64,000 nucleotides of DNA, taken from Letharia columbiana. Its lineage: Eukaryota > Ascomycota > Lecanoromycetes > Lecanorales > Parmeliaceae. Made by a program: the position numbers and the translations under genes. The stretch covers positions 62,001 to 126,000 of the forward strand of contig NW_023501059.1 of the NCBI RefSeq assembly GCF_014066305.1, in the 5' to 3' direction. Of the stretch, positions 45,674 through 57,940 are shown piece after piece (position 1 is the stretch's first letter; every line of letters starts with the position of its first letter). Below the pieces are notes generated by a model. It made no database searches. It saw only the letters and a program-made list of their open reading frames with translations, and was not told where the DNA came from.

Positions 45674-46989
45674 ATGGCCAGGGGATCTCGCCTCATCCCC
45701 CTTGGTGTCCTCTTCCTCTTCATGCTCTCTCTGCTATGGTACACAAAGTCGGGTGACGGATTATCCTACCTCAAGGGCCATGGATACGACTACAATACAA
45801 ATCCGGCCGCCAATTTCAAATTAACAAAAGACAGCGTCAAAGACGTTCACAATTCCACCCTTGGCGTACGCAGCTCTCCCGGTCTACTTCCACATCCTTG
45901 CTGACACGTGTCGTCCGACAGTTCCAGAAAGTCTTCGTCCTGAACCTCGCCGAACGACCGGACAAGCTCGATGCTTTTGCCCTCGCCTCCACCCTGACAG
46001 GCTTCACTGCGGAGATAATAGAAGGTGTAAGAGGGGAAGAGGTGGTGAATAAGGCGCTTCCGTCACTGGAGGGCCTGCCTGAGGTCTATACATACTTTCC
46101 AGGGCTTATGGGTCGGTGCTGACGGAAGATGTAGAAGGAAGAGTCTAAGAATAATGTTGTTGGGTGCTGGCGTGCGCACTTGAATTTTGCGCAAAAGTGA
46201 GTCAGACTCAACCTAGGGCAGAGGCTTCGCAATGGTCGTACTGACGGTCCGCATCAAAGGGTCGTCATGGAAGGACTCACCTCGGCCATCATTCTCGAGG
46301 ATGACGCGGATTGGGACACCAGACTCAAGGATCAACTAGCAATCTTTGCTCAAGGCAGCCAATTCGTCACAGCTGTCCCTCCAAACCACAAACCTCACTC
46401 TCCATACGGCGATGATTGGGACCTCTTATGGCTCGGTCACTGCTCGAATCAAATCAAACCAGACGACGAGAGACGATTCGTCATCGAGAACGATGATACG
46501 GTGCCAATCACAAAGCATCGGGTGAACTTCGCTGGGGTCCCCGACATGGTTGCCGAAGGATACGACAACAATACCCGAATAATTTATGAGGCGAACAACG
46601 GAGTGTGCCTCTACGGCTACGCACTCTCATTTCGCGGCGCTCGAAAGCTTCTACGAGGGCAAGCCCAACGCAAAACCTTCCTGCCAATCGATATCGGCAT
46701 TGGCTACATGTGCAGAGACGACCCAAACTTCAAATGCATCGGAGTGTTCCCGCAGCTTATTGACAGTCACAAGGGGGCTGGCAGGCTGAGCCGAGACAGC
46801 GACATTGGATCGTTCAGCGCACAAAGCATTCGGCAAAAAGGCTACACTTTCAACATTGTACATAGCACTCGCTTGAACATAGACCACCTTCTGGCGGGTG
46901 AGACGAACAAGATTGAGAGGCAATGGCCGAACGATCCGGAAGTGAAAGGCGAGCTGCGAGCGAAGCCTGTAGGGAGGGTATTCGATTAA
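45674..46989 (+). CDS. glycosyltransferase family 25-like type II membrane protein
   Basis: Four-exon model join(45674..45865,45922..46083,46135..46196,46260..46989), 381 aa; phases close. Introns of 56, 51 and 63 bp, two with CTGAC branch sites. A single N-terminal anchor (RLIPLGVLFLFMLSLLWY) suggests a Golgi type II membrane protein. The catalytic domain begins with FQKVFVLNLAERPDKLDAF, then GCWRAHLNFAQK, AIILEDDADWD (the acidic metal-binding motif), DLLWLGHCSN, and NGVCLYGYALSFRGARKLL, as in GT25 (LPS-type galactosyltransferase-like) proteins of fungi. It would transfer a sugar from a nucleotide donor; acceptor unknown. An in-frame ATG at 45647 would add nine residues; 45674 was chosen because it places the anchor closer to the N-terminus. 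Confidence 0.87.
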
Positions 46990-47579
46990 TCCTTTAATGC
47001 AATTGTTTCCGATTTGCGTCTTACTGGCGGTATCTTCTCGTTGAAGCATGGCGTTTAGGAAAGAGCAGGGACAAGGGGCACGATTTCTGGGATAGGGGTT
47101 GGCGTTGGGCATTGGCTTAGATCACGATACCCACGTATTCCCTTGGACCGCCTCAAGGCCTTTAGAAAGAAAGCATCACTGCGAGCATTACTAGGTACGT
47201 ATATCGTCGGTTTTTCCGTACCGTCAAGCTAGGATTTTTGACCTTGCATTCTGAAAAAGATCCATTTGTATAAGCAGTGATGCAAGTGACGGCTGGTTTT
47301 GGCCAAGAGTATCCACTGATGGATCGCATTTGGGCCTGATGTTTGCCTGCATGCCTAGGCTTCACATACTGTCAGATACCGTTCTCCGGAAGGTTTTCTC
47401 TGCTTCTGGTGTGGACATACCGATTGACGACTAAGCAAACCTCTGACCTCATCTGGTGATCTTTTTCACAATATCTCACATCTCTCACATCTTGCATTCC
47501 TTCCAAAATCACCACTGCAACTCCACCAAGGGATCCAGTCTGCTACTACAGCATCTGCAATAGCTTCTGCTCGTCCACC
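46990..47579. other. intergenic
   Basis: No gene recognised; putative terminator of the GT25 gene and promoter of the next gene. Confidence 0.45.
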
Positions 47580-49508
47580 ATGAAGGGAAAGGAGGAGTTG
47601 AAGGTCATACTTGAGGCACAGCTTCCCAAATCTTACCAGTCCACCAAAGCTTCGGTGGAGGACGAGCAGCAGGGTATGCAACCTCATCAAATGAGTTGTA
47701 AACAGATTGCAAAAGGTCAGAACGCTAACAATGGGTCTACAGAATCATCGAAGACAGGAGCTCAGCCAGGTACGCAACCTCTCTCCCTCCAAAACCTACC
47801 CCCACCCCCCCCACCCTCACCAGCTCGACCCACTCACCACACCCACCCCGCAGCCCCACCCGGCGGCTCCTGCGCCTCCCCCGAATACGCCGCCCTCTTC
47901 GTCGCCTGGCCCTTCCGCGCCCCTTCCCGGGGCCAGACCCCGATGCCGGCCTCCGTCACGAGCCTCATCGACAAGCTACCCACGACCGGCGAGAGGATCG
48001 CGGCGAAGCGGCTCTGGAACCGTTCACTGCCGGTGGCGGCGAATGTGGGCATCGTGGAGTACAACCGGGTCGATGGGGAGAAGTTTAGGGAGAAGGTTGC
48101 GGAAAGGGTTGGGGAGGGGTGGTGGAGGAAGGTGGAGGAGTTGGCTAGGGGATTGAATGAGGCTGCTGGGATCATTAGGGGGGAGGAGAAGAGTGGTGGG
48201 GTGGTTGAAGGGAAGGTTCTCCAAGAGGGTTCAATGAAAGGGGTAGGGTCTGAGATGAAGACTTCCGAATTGCCCAAGGAAGAGGGCAAAAAGCCTGAAA
48301 TGATCAATCCCGATGGTACTGGGGGGAAATCCCAAGAGTATGAGACAAACACCCCCGATCATCTCGCAGAATCGGCAGCGCTCGTCGTCAGGACAGAAGA
48401 AGGACGGGAGACGGAAGATGCCAAATCCACCCTAAGCGAAAGCCAAGAACCGCAGCCAAAGCCCGACGACGAGACCACTGAAGCAGCAATGAGCCTCCTA
48501 ACCCTATCCTCAACCCCCGCCTCCAGCGCAACCGCCGATGCCTCCGCCCTCGCCGCCTCCAACCCCCTCTCCGCCCTCTGGTACCTCATCTCTCGCTTCT
48601 TCTCCTCCGGCCACTCGGCCGCCTCCTACTTCTTCGTCGCCCTCGAAGCCGCCATCCGGCACGACAGCGCCACCGTGCACGCGCTGCACATCCCCGCGCC
48701 CCCGGCCTTCTGGACCGACGCCGCCGACTGGCGCGTGCCGAAAGTGGGCATGACGCTGCTCCTCACGCTCGCCGCGTCCGACAAGGCCATGTTCGACGCC
48801 TTCGCCCGCTTCAGCAAGAGCCTGGGCCGCCCCGCGCCGAGCGTCGAATCGATGCGGACGGGGAGAAACTCCGCGTCGTTGAGGAAGGCCGTCCTGCGCG
48901 CGAAAGCGGACGCCGCGGACAAGCGGCGCACGACGGTCCTCGGGGTGGATCTGCGCGACGTGCGCTACGGTGCGCTGTGCGAGCGGCACGGGAGGGGCGT
49001 CGCGGAGCACTTCGCGACGTTTGCGCGGATGTTCGTGCTGGGGGTGTGTCCCGCGGGGGCGAAGCTGTGGCTGGTCGGGGGCCCGGGGGGCGAGACGGCG
49101 ACGGTTTGGGAGTCGAATGTGAAGGTGGGGGCCGGGGTGGGGACGTGGGAGGAGATGGACGAGTTTGTGCGGGCGTTCGAGGGGTTTGCGGTGTCGAATG
49201 TTTGAGGCCCCCCCTCCCTCCCTCCCTCCCTCCCTTGCTTTCCTTCTTCCCTCAGGTCATAAGGCGCTGACTGGGTGCGTTAGGGGCAATGGAACAGCAA
49301 GCGTTTCAAATGGTTCCATCGCTGCTTCGCGGTCGATCTGAAGCAGTTCGATTTGCAGATTGATGAAGCCGAGAAGAAGAAGAGGGGGAGGGAGGAGATG
49401 GAGGTGGAGGGGGTGAAGAGGCTGTTGAATGAGATTGAGGCTTGGGTGGAGATATACAGAATCGAGGATGTGAAGATGGCGGATGTGGGGAAGTTCACGT
49501 GGCTGTAA
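47580..49508 (+). CDS. uncharacterised protein, GC-rich, Glu/Ala-rich
   Basis: Preferred model join(47580..47673,47743..47769,47854..49199,49284..49508), 563 aa. The first two introns (GTATGC, GTACGC donors) remove a Pro/His-rich stretch that would otherwise be translated. The last intron (GTTTGA donor, GGCGCTGACTGGG branch, TTAG acceptor) is less certain, but it joins a clearly coding block (KRFKWFHRCFAVDLKQFD, EEMEVEGVKRLLNEIEAWVE). Without it the protein ends at 49205. The core has PPGGSCASPEYAALFVAWPF, RIAAKRLWNRSLPVAANVGI, a Glu/Lys-rich helical linker, and an Ala-rich domain with HALHIPAPPAFWTDAADW. No signal peptide, and I recognise no family. GC content is markedly higher in 48.5-49.2 kb than in neighbouring genes. 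Confidence 0.6.
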
Positions 49509-50476
49509 AGAGGGAGGAGACGGGTACGGTGACTGCGAGTTGGATGTGGCTCTAGTGGTAGAGCAACATCAACTTGTGGTCTTCCACCATTCATGCAAAA
49601 AAGCTTTTGAGTTTTATAGATGGAAAGAGAATTGCATGCGATGTGTCCCTTTTAAAGAAAGGTTTTGTGGCTCGCCTTTCCTCGGTAGAGAACTCAAGCA
49701 TTCTGCGTACACTGAAACCGAAAGTCATACGCTGCGCCAGCAATGTCTTTGCGCATGTGGAGTACATTGTCGTGACATTCTCGAATGCCCAGGTTCAAAG
49801 GCCGCCGGATTCTCGGGGTTGGGCTTGGCGGTAGATTATGTGACGCTAAGCCTATCTGAGGTTTTGACGAGGGAAACTTATTCTTCTAGCATGTCTGTAC
49901 CCTGATCAGGGTACTCACATACATTTACGTTACATTATACTCCTGAAGGCATTAGTTGTATTTTACTTTGAGTAATTACACTTTACAGTAATTACACGTG
50001 TAATTACTTAACACATCCTACGGTCACGCTAGTAGTTATTTATTTCCTACTCCTTTTAATTTCATATTATTGTATTGCTTTTGGGTTTAGAATTGGGTAC
50101 GTGTAGGTTGGTAGAAAATGGTGAAAGGATGGGCTGTAAAATGATTGTAGTAAGGTTTTTTATTTCACCATTTGCGGTATGGATTAGTAACTTGCCTCTG
50201 CGACAAGACGGCATACGGAGATCTAGATCTTCAACGTATTATCAGGCCAAATATTAACGTGTGCCTCCTCGGCGGGGACCTCGGAGGCTGAAGTCATCTG
50301 CGTCTTTCGCATCCTCTTCGATGGGAAGTTGAAAAGCCTCTTCGCGTAGCTGAGCTCAGGTGCTTGCTGAATGGCCGACGCGCTGGCGGAGTAGGCTGGA
50401 AGCTGGTGTGTGGAGACATATCTATTGTTGGCATAAGTGGCTCCCGAGACGCCCATCGTCTGACCAGATGGTGGTC
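49509..50476. other. intergenic, no gene recognised
   Basis: Contains a tRNA D-arm-like sequence (TGGCTCTAGTGGTAGAGCA, 49547-49565) without a B box, so not a tRNA. A 140-codon frame (49483-49905) has no recognisable product. 49920-50060 is AT-rich with TAATTACACG repeats. Confidence 0.4.
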
Positions 50477-50596
50477 TCATCAAAGCGGCCCTACCAAAGC
50501 GGTCACACTAAGACGGACCTCACCAAGGCGGCCCTTACAACTCCCACCAAGGCGGTCCTCACCAAGACGATCCTACCAAGGCGGTCTCACAAAACC
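50477..50596. repeat. degenerate 15-bp minisatellite
   Basis: About eight imperfect units of ACCAAGGCGGTCCTC, some shortened. Because the period is a multiple of three, both overlapping frames stay open; not a gene. Confidence 0.65.
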
Positions 50597-51718
50597 GAAA
50601 GCTGACAGTCTGTAGTGTACTACTTAAGATGCGTAGCTCTATACACAGCCGACATGCGAATCGTCATGGATCTCGTCATGGCCATGGGCCATAGATACCC
50701 CCCGCAGACTCTCAGGATTCTCTTTCCTCTTCGTTCGATTTGGTCTCTTTCAGAACAGTACCATTCGGTCTCAGAGCATTCGGTCTCTTGCAGAGCAATA
50801 GCATTCTTTGTCCCACCCACCCACCCCTATATCTAGCTTTTGGTAAATACTCCTGGTCTATGTCCATTAGACATGGGAGTTTTCCGGCGCGAGGCACGAG
50901 AATATAATTGTTTGGGCCTCTATGTGCATGCTAGCCTTGGCGTTGAGACGACCCTCCCACTATTTGCGTCATTGATTCCAGTCCATGCATGAGAAGACTA
51001 ACCCCCGAACATGTACCATTCCAAAGGTCAAATGATCCGGGTTGGTATGCGATCGTGCTATTGTCGGCATTGGCGTTGGCAATCGTGTTGGCATTAATGT
51101 CAGACGACGAAGAACTCTTGTTCGTAGCTTGTCGAGAGGGTCGAGCTTCGGGTAAAATGGAGGGAGCTTGTCTGTTCCCGAGTTTGTAGGCTTTTGGTGG
51201 TACAGGGAAGTTTTGAGTGTATGTATGTATAATGAGAGACAAAAGCAAGAAGCGGCAAAATGAGGCACGAAAAGGATCGATTCATGACGCAGCATTTGTC
51301 AACATCTGGGAGTAAAAAGGAGAGTGAGGTTTAAAGACACGGCGAAGGAACATGACTGTACGCAGTAAGCGAAGCATAACAAAACTGGCTAGCCTGAGAC
51401 GTAGGTTTGGCTCCATGTGTCCCATCGATTACCGTTGAAACCCCGTTCAACTTCAGGGGTCGTGTTAATGCTGACATTGATGGAGACAGAAACCTCTTGG
51501 GGTTAGGAGATCCCAAGAGCAATCAAAGCTGTTGTGGGTGTTCTCGCCCGCTTTGAAAGGTCTGTCATTCTCAGCAACTACTGCTTGAGAGTGTGTGGCT
51601 TAGCATCAACAAGGCTCCGCTTTGCGTCAACTTCGTGGCGAAGACGCCAAGCCGCAGGTCCATTGCATATGGGTGGCGCTGATAATCAGAGCAGTAGAGA
51701 CGAGATGAGAGATTGTGT
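50597..51718. other. intergenic up to the copia insertion
   Basis: Small frames only. The last bases before the element are TGTGT (51714-51718), the target-site duplication. Confidence 0.5.
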
Positions 51719-51908
51719 TGTCAGCGTGTCTAGTTCCTTCTATGCATGCGTCCTTCCTATATCCTTCTATGCTATTCCATTATTATTCCTTTTATATAGC
51801 TAGCCATAGATAGTAGTACTTTATTCTCCATTAGCTATATAATAGCTAATGATCCCACTATTAAATCTATACGCTTTCTATTATCACTACTACTATATTA
51901 CGCTAAGA
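51719..51908 (+). repeat. 5' LTR of copia element
   Basis: 190 bp, starts TGTCAGCG, ends CGCTAAGA. It aligns without gaps to 56450-56639. Its left part is undamaged while its right part (from about 51823) carries A/T where the 3' LTR has G/C. Confidence 0.93.
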
Positions 51909-54900
51909 GGTTATAAGCCCCTTAATTAATACTAATAATATATTAATATTTTAATTATATTAAATTTTAAAAAAAAATATATATATATTCTTCTAGTTAT
52001 AATAGGTAAATTAGAATAATAAGACGATAAAGACTAAGAGTCTATTATACCTATATTAGAGGAGTTATAGAAATTATATAATCTACGAACCTAGAAGATA
52101 AATTAGATAAAGTCTAAATAGTTACGGTCTAAGAAGATCTTTAAATTCGCTATACTCTTATCGATAGTTAATATTTCTATACTTAAGAGAGTATTTAATT
52201 AAAATCGCTAATATTAAATAATATATAATTATTATTAAATAGCTAAAATATACTTAATTCTCGCTAAAATATTAATCTAGTTATAAGAGAACGAAGAATA
52301 TAATAAATAGAAGTTCGCTAACTTATAAATTAAAGATAATATCTATATATCTCTTAAGTTAGATAACTATATCTATATTATAGATATCTAAGATATCTAT
52401 AATATAATTAAAGTACTCGAAGATATATATAAATTTAAAGAATATATCTTTTATAAAGTATTATAAAAGACTATTAGTTATATAAGCTTAATTATAAAGA
52501 AGTTACTAAGTATATTAAGATAATTAAAAAGACTAAAATAAAACTCGCTAAGTTAGATTATTAATATATCTAGAAAATAATAATATTCTTTCTTTATAGA
52601 CTTTTCTCGTCTTATAAATTCTTTATAAAAATCGTCTTAAATAGTTAAGGTAAAGACGCTAGAGGGAAGCTATTAAAATTAGATTTCGACTATATCGTTA
52701 AGTAACTTCTTAATAGAAAATATTATTAAAAACTAACTAGTACTAATAACTCTAATAGTAAAACTATATTTATAAATAATAAGAATAAGAGAAACGGCGA
52801 TAAGAATTATAATAATAATAATAATTATATTCTCTAGTCTAAGTATAACGACTATAGTCGCTACTATAATAGAACTTACTAGCTATTTAATCTCGATTAG
52901 GCCTTCGCTAAGTAAATTAAAAGAAATAAGAATTATATTAAGAAATTTAAGAAGAAGAAGAAGACTAGTAAGCTTACCTTTATCGAATTTACTAAAAAAC
53001 TAAAAATAGTAAAAGCGATCTATATAAAGACTATTACGATATTATATAATAACGACTAGTATTTCGATAATATAGCCTTATTTCATATAATATATTCCGA
53101 AGCCTATTTCGTTAAGAAATTAATACCCCTTAAAAATTCTATTCTAATTAAGACTACTAATAAAAGAATATTAAAGACTACTATCGTAGATAATATTTTA
53201 TTAAAAACCCTTATTAAGAATAACGACGGCGAGAATAAAGAATATATACTTATACTTATAAACGTCTACTATATCGAAGGTCTATTTATAAATCTACTTT
53301 CTTTAGATATATTCTAACGTAATATCTTACTTATATTAAAAAAAGAGATTATCTAAGAGTTTATAACGATAATAATAATATTATTCTTAAGAAAGAATTA
53401 ATAGATATACTTTATAAGCTAAGACTTATATTATTAAAAGCTATAATTACTAGAGAGATCGCTATAACCGCGGTTATTAAGAAGACTAACTATTATAAAA
53501 TAATAGTCGTTAAATAATATTAAGTATTAAACTATCTAAATTTCGATAATATTACTAAACTATTAGCTATAATAAAAGAAATAAAAATTATTAATAATAC
53601 TAAAAGATAATTTTATAAGCTATATACCTACGAGAAATAAAAGAAGATCTTAAATTATAAATTAATAATTAAAGTAGAAAATACTTTTAATAGTATTTAT
53701 ATAGACCTCTTTAATAGCGAATTAATATTATCTCGCTTTAAAGAAGACTACTACTATTACTTTATAAAGATTAATTAAAAGATATAATTCCGATAAGTAA
53801 ACTTCTTAAAAACTAAGAACTAGATATTTTAATTATTATAAAACTTTATTACTATAGTTTAAACGTAGTTTTATACTATTTTTAAATATATTTATTTTAA
53901 TAACTATAGTAAGTATAATAACGAGGAAACTTAAGACTAGCTAGTCTTTTAAGATATTTAATAAGAGTTAACTATACTCGATTTATCTAAATAGAATAAT
54001 ATTAATAAGCGTATTAATAATATTCTTATTTAGAAGATATATACTTAGTTAATAGCTGCGGGCCTATTATTAAGCTTATAAACTAAGGCTATTAAAATAG
54101 CTATTCTAAATATAAACTATTTATTTATAACTCTATTAAGAAAGATAGCTATAATATTATATTAGACTCTTATTAGAAATAAGCCTAATATAGCTTATCT
54201 AAGACTATTTAGAATTACGATTTACGCCTATAATTATAAGTATAAATAAAAGAAAAAAATAGCTAAATAAGAGTTTAAATATATCTTACTTAACTACGAG
54301 AAATCTAATTAATATTAATTATAGAATTAAAATAAATCTCGTCTAGTATAACGATATAATATCTTATAAAAATCTCTTTAAAATTTTATCTCGTCTTTTA
54401 GTAATACTAAAAACGAGCTAAATAAGATATTAGAGAATAAGAACGTTATAAATACTATTATCGTCGCTAAAAGAATTTTATTATCCCTAGAAAATAAAGC
54501 TTCTTCTTTATAAGTTATAAATAATAAGATAATAGTAAATATATCTAGAGAAGACTCTAGGGCTATAATTTAAAATCTGTTTATAGATCTAGAAAATCCC
54601 GACGTCGGCTATATTTCGAATTTATCTAAACTAAGTAATTAGAAGAGTATTATTTCTAATATACTATATTCTTCTATATCTAATTTATTAAGACGTTTAA
54701 AGCGTATTAAGAATAAATTAAAGAATTATAGTATTATTTAAAATAATAAATAAATTAACTTCGATATTTTAAAGAAGGAATTTATTAAATTAGTACGGGC
54801 TATATCGCTTATATTTAATACTAAGTCTTATACTTATAAAGAAGTAATTAACGACTTTAAAGTATTTTAATAAATAATCGCTATATAGAAGTAATAAAAC

Positions 54901-56449
54901 TTATTATAGAAGATAAAGATATAAAAGCTAATATTAAGATTAATATATCGTATTATTCTTAAAAGAAGATAAATTTATAAGAAGAAGCTGGGTATTAATA
55001 ATAAGATCTTACGCTATAAGACTAGATATATTATTAAAGACTTTTTTTAATAAGAAGATATTAACTATAATAAAATCTTTTTAGATATTATTAAGTTAAT
55101 TATATAAAAGATTTTTTTAACTTTAGCTATATACTACGACTAGAAAGTAGATCTAGTTAACATTATAATAGTATTTCTATATATAGAACTTAAGTATAAG
55201 ATCTATATAAAATAGCTAGAAGACTTTATCGAATTAGATCGAGATCGAGTTTATTTATTACTTAGAGTACTATATAAATTAAAATAGTCTAGCTATAAAT
55301 AATATAAGACGCTAGTAGAGTTTCTATTTAAAATTAAATTTATACGCTTATAATTCGACTTATATCTATTTCTCTATAAATTAAATAAAGAAATTATCTT
55401 TCTAACTATCTATATCGATAATATTAAAGTTATCGATAATTAATTATTAATTAACTAAGCTAAGAGACTTCTATACGAATAATTTAATATCGTAGATCTT
55501 AGTTTATATATATATTACCTAGATATAAAGATCGAAAGAAATCGCTTAATAAAAATACTTAAAATAAGTTAATCTATATTTATTAATAAGATTCTAAAAA
55601 CTTATAATATAGAGGAGTATTATATATCGCTTACTTTAATAAAATTAAATATAAATAACTATCTTATTCCTATATCTAATATATATATAATCGATTTAGC
55701 GAATATTATTATATTTAAGAGTAGCTTAGAGAAAATTAATTATTTAACTACTTAGATATAATTAAATATAGTATTTACTATTAATAAACTAGTAGTATTC
55801 TCTTTTAATTTAAATTATAAATATTAATAAGTATATAAGAGGATATTATAATATCTAATTAAAACTAGAATACGTAGAGTAGTCTTCGAGACTATAAAAA
55901 TTATAATATTATAATTATTTAATTATTTAGATATTAATTAGATTAATAAGATATCTATAATATAATTAATAGCTAAAATAATTATAATATTAAATAGTAA
56001 ATTAATTAATTAAAGGTTTACTAAGTAGAAGACTATAATATAATTTATATATAAGGTCGAATATATAGCTACTTCTAATACTACTTAGAATATAATATAA
56101 ATATATTATATTTTATTAGAGCTTAAATAATAATTAGATAAATCGTTTATAATATAATATAATAATAAGAAAGCTATTAATTTAATAAAGAACTCTATAG
56201 ATTATAAGAGATTACATTATATTAATATTAGCTATTATTTTATACGCGAATTAATAGTTAATTAGACGCTAAGATATAAATATATATTTATAAAGAATAT
56301 AAAGGTTAACGATCTTATTAAAGTATTAATTATTATAAAATTTAGTAACTTTATTAATATAATAAGTTTAGTAAATAAAGATTTAAACTAATAAGCTAGA
56401 ATAGTATATAATTAAAATAGAGGTATTTGAATATTACTAGATAGGGGAG

Positions 56450-56639
56450 TATTAGCGTATCTAGTTCCTTCTATATATGCGTTCTTTCTATATCCTTCTA
56501 TACTATTCTATTATTATTCCTTTTATATAGCTAGCCATAGATAGTAGTACTTTGTTCTCCATCAGCTACATAATGGCTGATGGCCCCACCACTGAATCTA
56601 CACGCTTTCTATCATCACCACTGCTGTGCTACGCTGAGA
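56450..56639 (+). repeat. 3' LTR of copia element
   Basis: 190 bp, starts TATTAGCG (mutated TGTCAGCG), ends CGCTGAGA. Damage is confined to its left part; from about 56554 onward it keeps the original G and C bases. Confidence 0.93.
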
Positions 56640-56644
56640 TGTGT

Positions 56645-57160
56645 GGACAGCAAGAGCGGACAAGTGATGAGCAGGGAGCTTCGCATGTCTCATGAGGTAG
56701 TAGCGTGTCGAGCAAGAGCATTTTCCATTGTACGCAGCGATTCATCTTTCATTCGTGGCTTCCATGCCCACAGTACGCGTTTGCGTGTGAGTGGTCTATG
56801 CAGGCTGAAGAAGATAAGTTCATCGCCTCCAGGCAGCAAAGATCACTGCGCGATTTTATTCACAGAGAAAGTGGAAGATGTGCATGAGAGTCTTTCCCGT
56901 AGGTACGAGTACCCACTCATTCTGGAAGGATCAAGAGTCCTACTATATTTTACACATTTTACGCTAAATCATGGATATTAGTCCCCAGCCTCGGTCCGCT
57001 CCTTTCTCACTAGATACAAGATATCAGCCGGAGTACATGGGAGGCTTGGACGGGGTTTTGCCGTCGCGGAGTTATTTCCTACTTTACTTCAGCTGCTTAG
57101 CATATGCCGAATCACGTTTGATGTCCTTCTATTTACTTTACCAACCTTCCACCGCTCGAC
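56645..57160. other. intergenic
   Basis: Sequence right of the copia insertion. A 133-codon frame (56580-56981) begins inside the LTR and is not credible as a gene. Confidence 0.45.
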
Positions 57161-57940
57161 CTACTCGCCAACATCACCCTTCATTCCCCACCTCCCCTCC
57201 AAGCCCCTCGGCTCCCACAAAAAGATCGGCACATCCTCAATGGGGAAATCTTCAATATGCAAATTCCCAAACTTCCTAAACCCATTCTTCAGATAAAGCG
57301 GCCTGGCGAGCTCACTCGCCTCCAACCCAATGGGAACGCCTTCCTTCCCCGCTTGCTGTTTCCCCCAGTTCAGCAACATGGATGCTATACCTCTACGTTG
57401 GAAATTGGGATGCACGGCGAGGGTTTGCATCTTCCACATTTCGGGGATGGATGCGAAATCTGATTTGGCCTCTGCGAGGAAGTGGGCGAGGCGGGCGTAG
57501 TGGAGGGATTTGTCGGCGCGGAGGAGGGAGAGATAGGATTCTTGGGCGGTGAGAAGGGTGCGTTCTAGTACTGGTACAATCGTCAGACAAGGACGCTCCC
57601 CATTGTCATCAATGACATGAGTCATACGCTTCCAAAAGGTATCTTTCCTCCACACCATAGCCACCTTGCTTGTTCCCCTCCTCTCCCAAACCGCGAATGC
57701 CACCACCGTTCCCTCTCCCTCATGGTTTTGGTCTCCTTCGTCTGTGACAGCAACGTGGAAGAGGTAACCAGGAGTTACGAACCGGACTTTATGCCTTCGC
57801 AGGAAGAGGGAACGGAAATGGTCCGGATGCTGCTCTCGCCAAGGGTTGGTGTAGTCGTGGAGTTCGTCATTCCAGAAGCAGAGGACAGATATTGAGGCCG
57901 CTGAGGGAAAGTCGGAGGGAGTTGCCGGGCGGATGTGCAT
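57161..57940 (-). CDS. GNAT-family N-acetyltransferase
   Basis: Single exon, 259 aa, ATG at 57940. It begins MHIRPATPSDFPSAASISV, the typical start of GNAT proteins. The acetyl-CoA motif A is LAVHPNFQRRGIASMLLNWG (about 172-191, with Q-R-R-G-I-A as the pyrophosphate loop), followed by GLEASELARPLYLKNGFRKF, the usual motif B with the conserved Tyr. The central part is longer than in minimal GNATs, as in many fungal members. No targeting signal. It would acetylate an amine on a small molecule or protein; the substrate cannot be inferred. Confidence 0.88.
   Translation of the reverse strand: MHIRPATPSDFPSAASISVLCFWNDELHDYTNPWREQHPDHFRSLFLRRHKVRFVTPGYLFHVAVTDEGDQNHEGEGTVVAFAVWERRGTSKVAMVWRKDTFWKRMTHVIDDNGERPCLTIVPVLERTLLTAQESYLSLLRADKSLHYARLAHFLAEAKSDFASIPEMWKMQTLAVHPNFQRRGIASMLLNWGKQQAGKEGVPIGLEASELARPLYLKNGFRKFGNLHIEDFPIEDVPIFLWEPRGLEGRWGMKGDVGE

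Larger units (their letters stand above)
51719..56639 (+). mobile_element. complete Ty1/copia LTR retrotransposon, RIP-inactivated
   Basis: 4,921 bp with 190-bp LTRs at each end and a 5-bp direct duplication TGTGT (51714-51718, 56640-56644). A primer-binding-like box GGTTATAAGCCCC follows the 5' LTR and a purine tract (ATAGGGGAG) precedes the 3' LTR. Reading the plus strand through mutations gives copia order. A C-x2-C-x4-H-x4-C zinc knuckle (about 52841-52890, cysteines now mostly Tyr/Ser) comes first, then a YFDN protease block (about 53055-53075) and an integrase core (about 53690-54250). The reverse transcriptase follows with YIDNIKVI (about 55411-55434, second catalytic Asp now Asn), and RNase H last with VEYIATSN (about 56050-56075). 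All frames are full of stops created by C-to-T type changes. Integrase before RT fixes it as copia rather than Gypsy. Confidence 0.92.

Noticed and set aside
49547..49565. tRNA D-arm-like TGGCTCTAGTGGTAGAGCA
   Set aside because: No GGTTCGA B box or T arm follows within reach, even allowing for an intron.
50360..50615. Two overlapping Arg/Thr/Lys-rich open frames
   Set aside because: Produced by a degenerate 15-bp minisatellite, which keeps frames open.
56580..56981. 133-codon frame after the copia element
   Set aside because: It begins inside the 3' LTR and shows no protein-like features.
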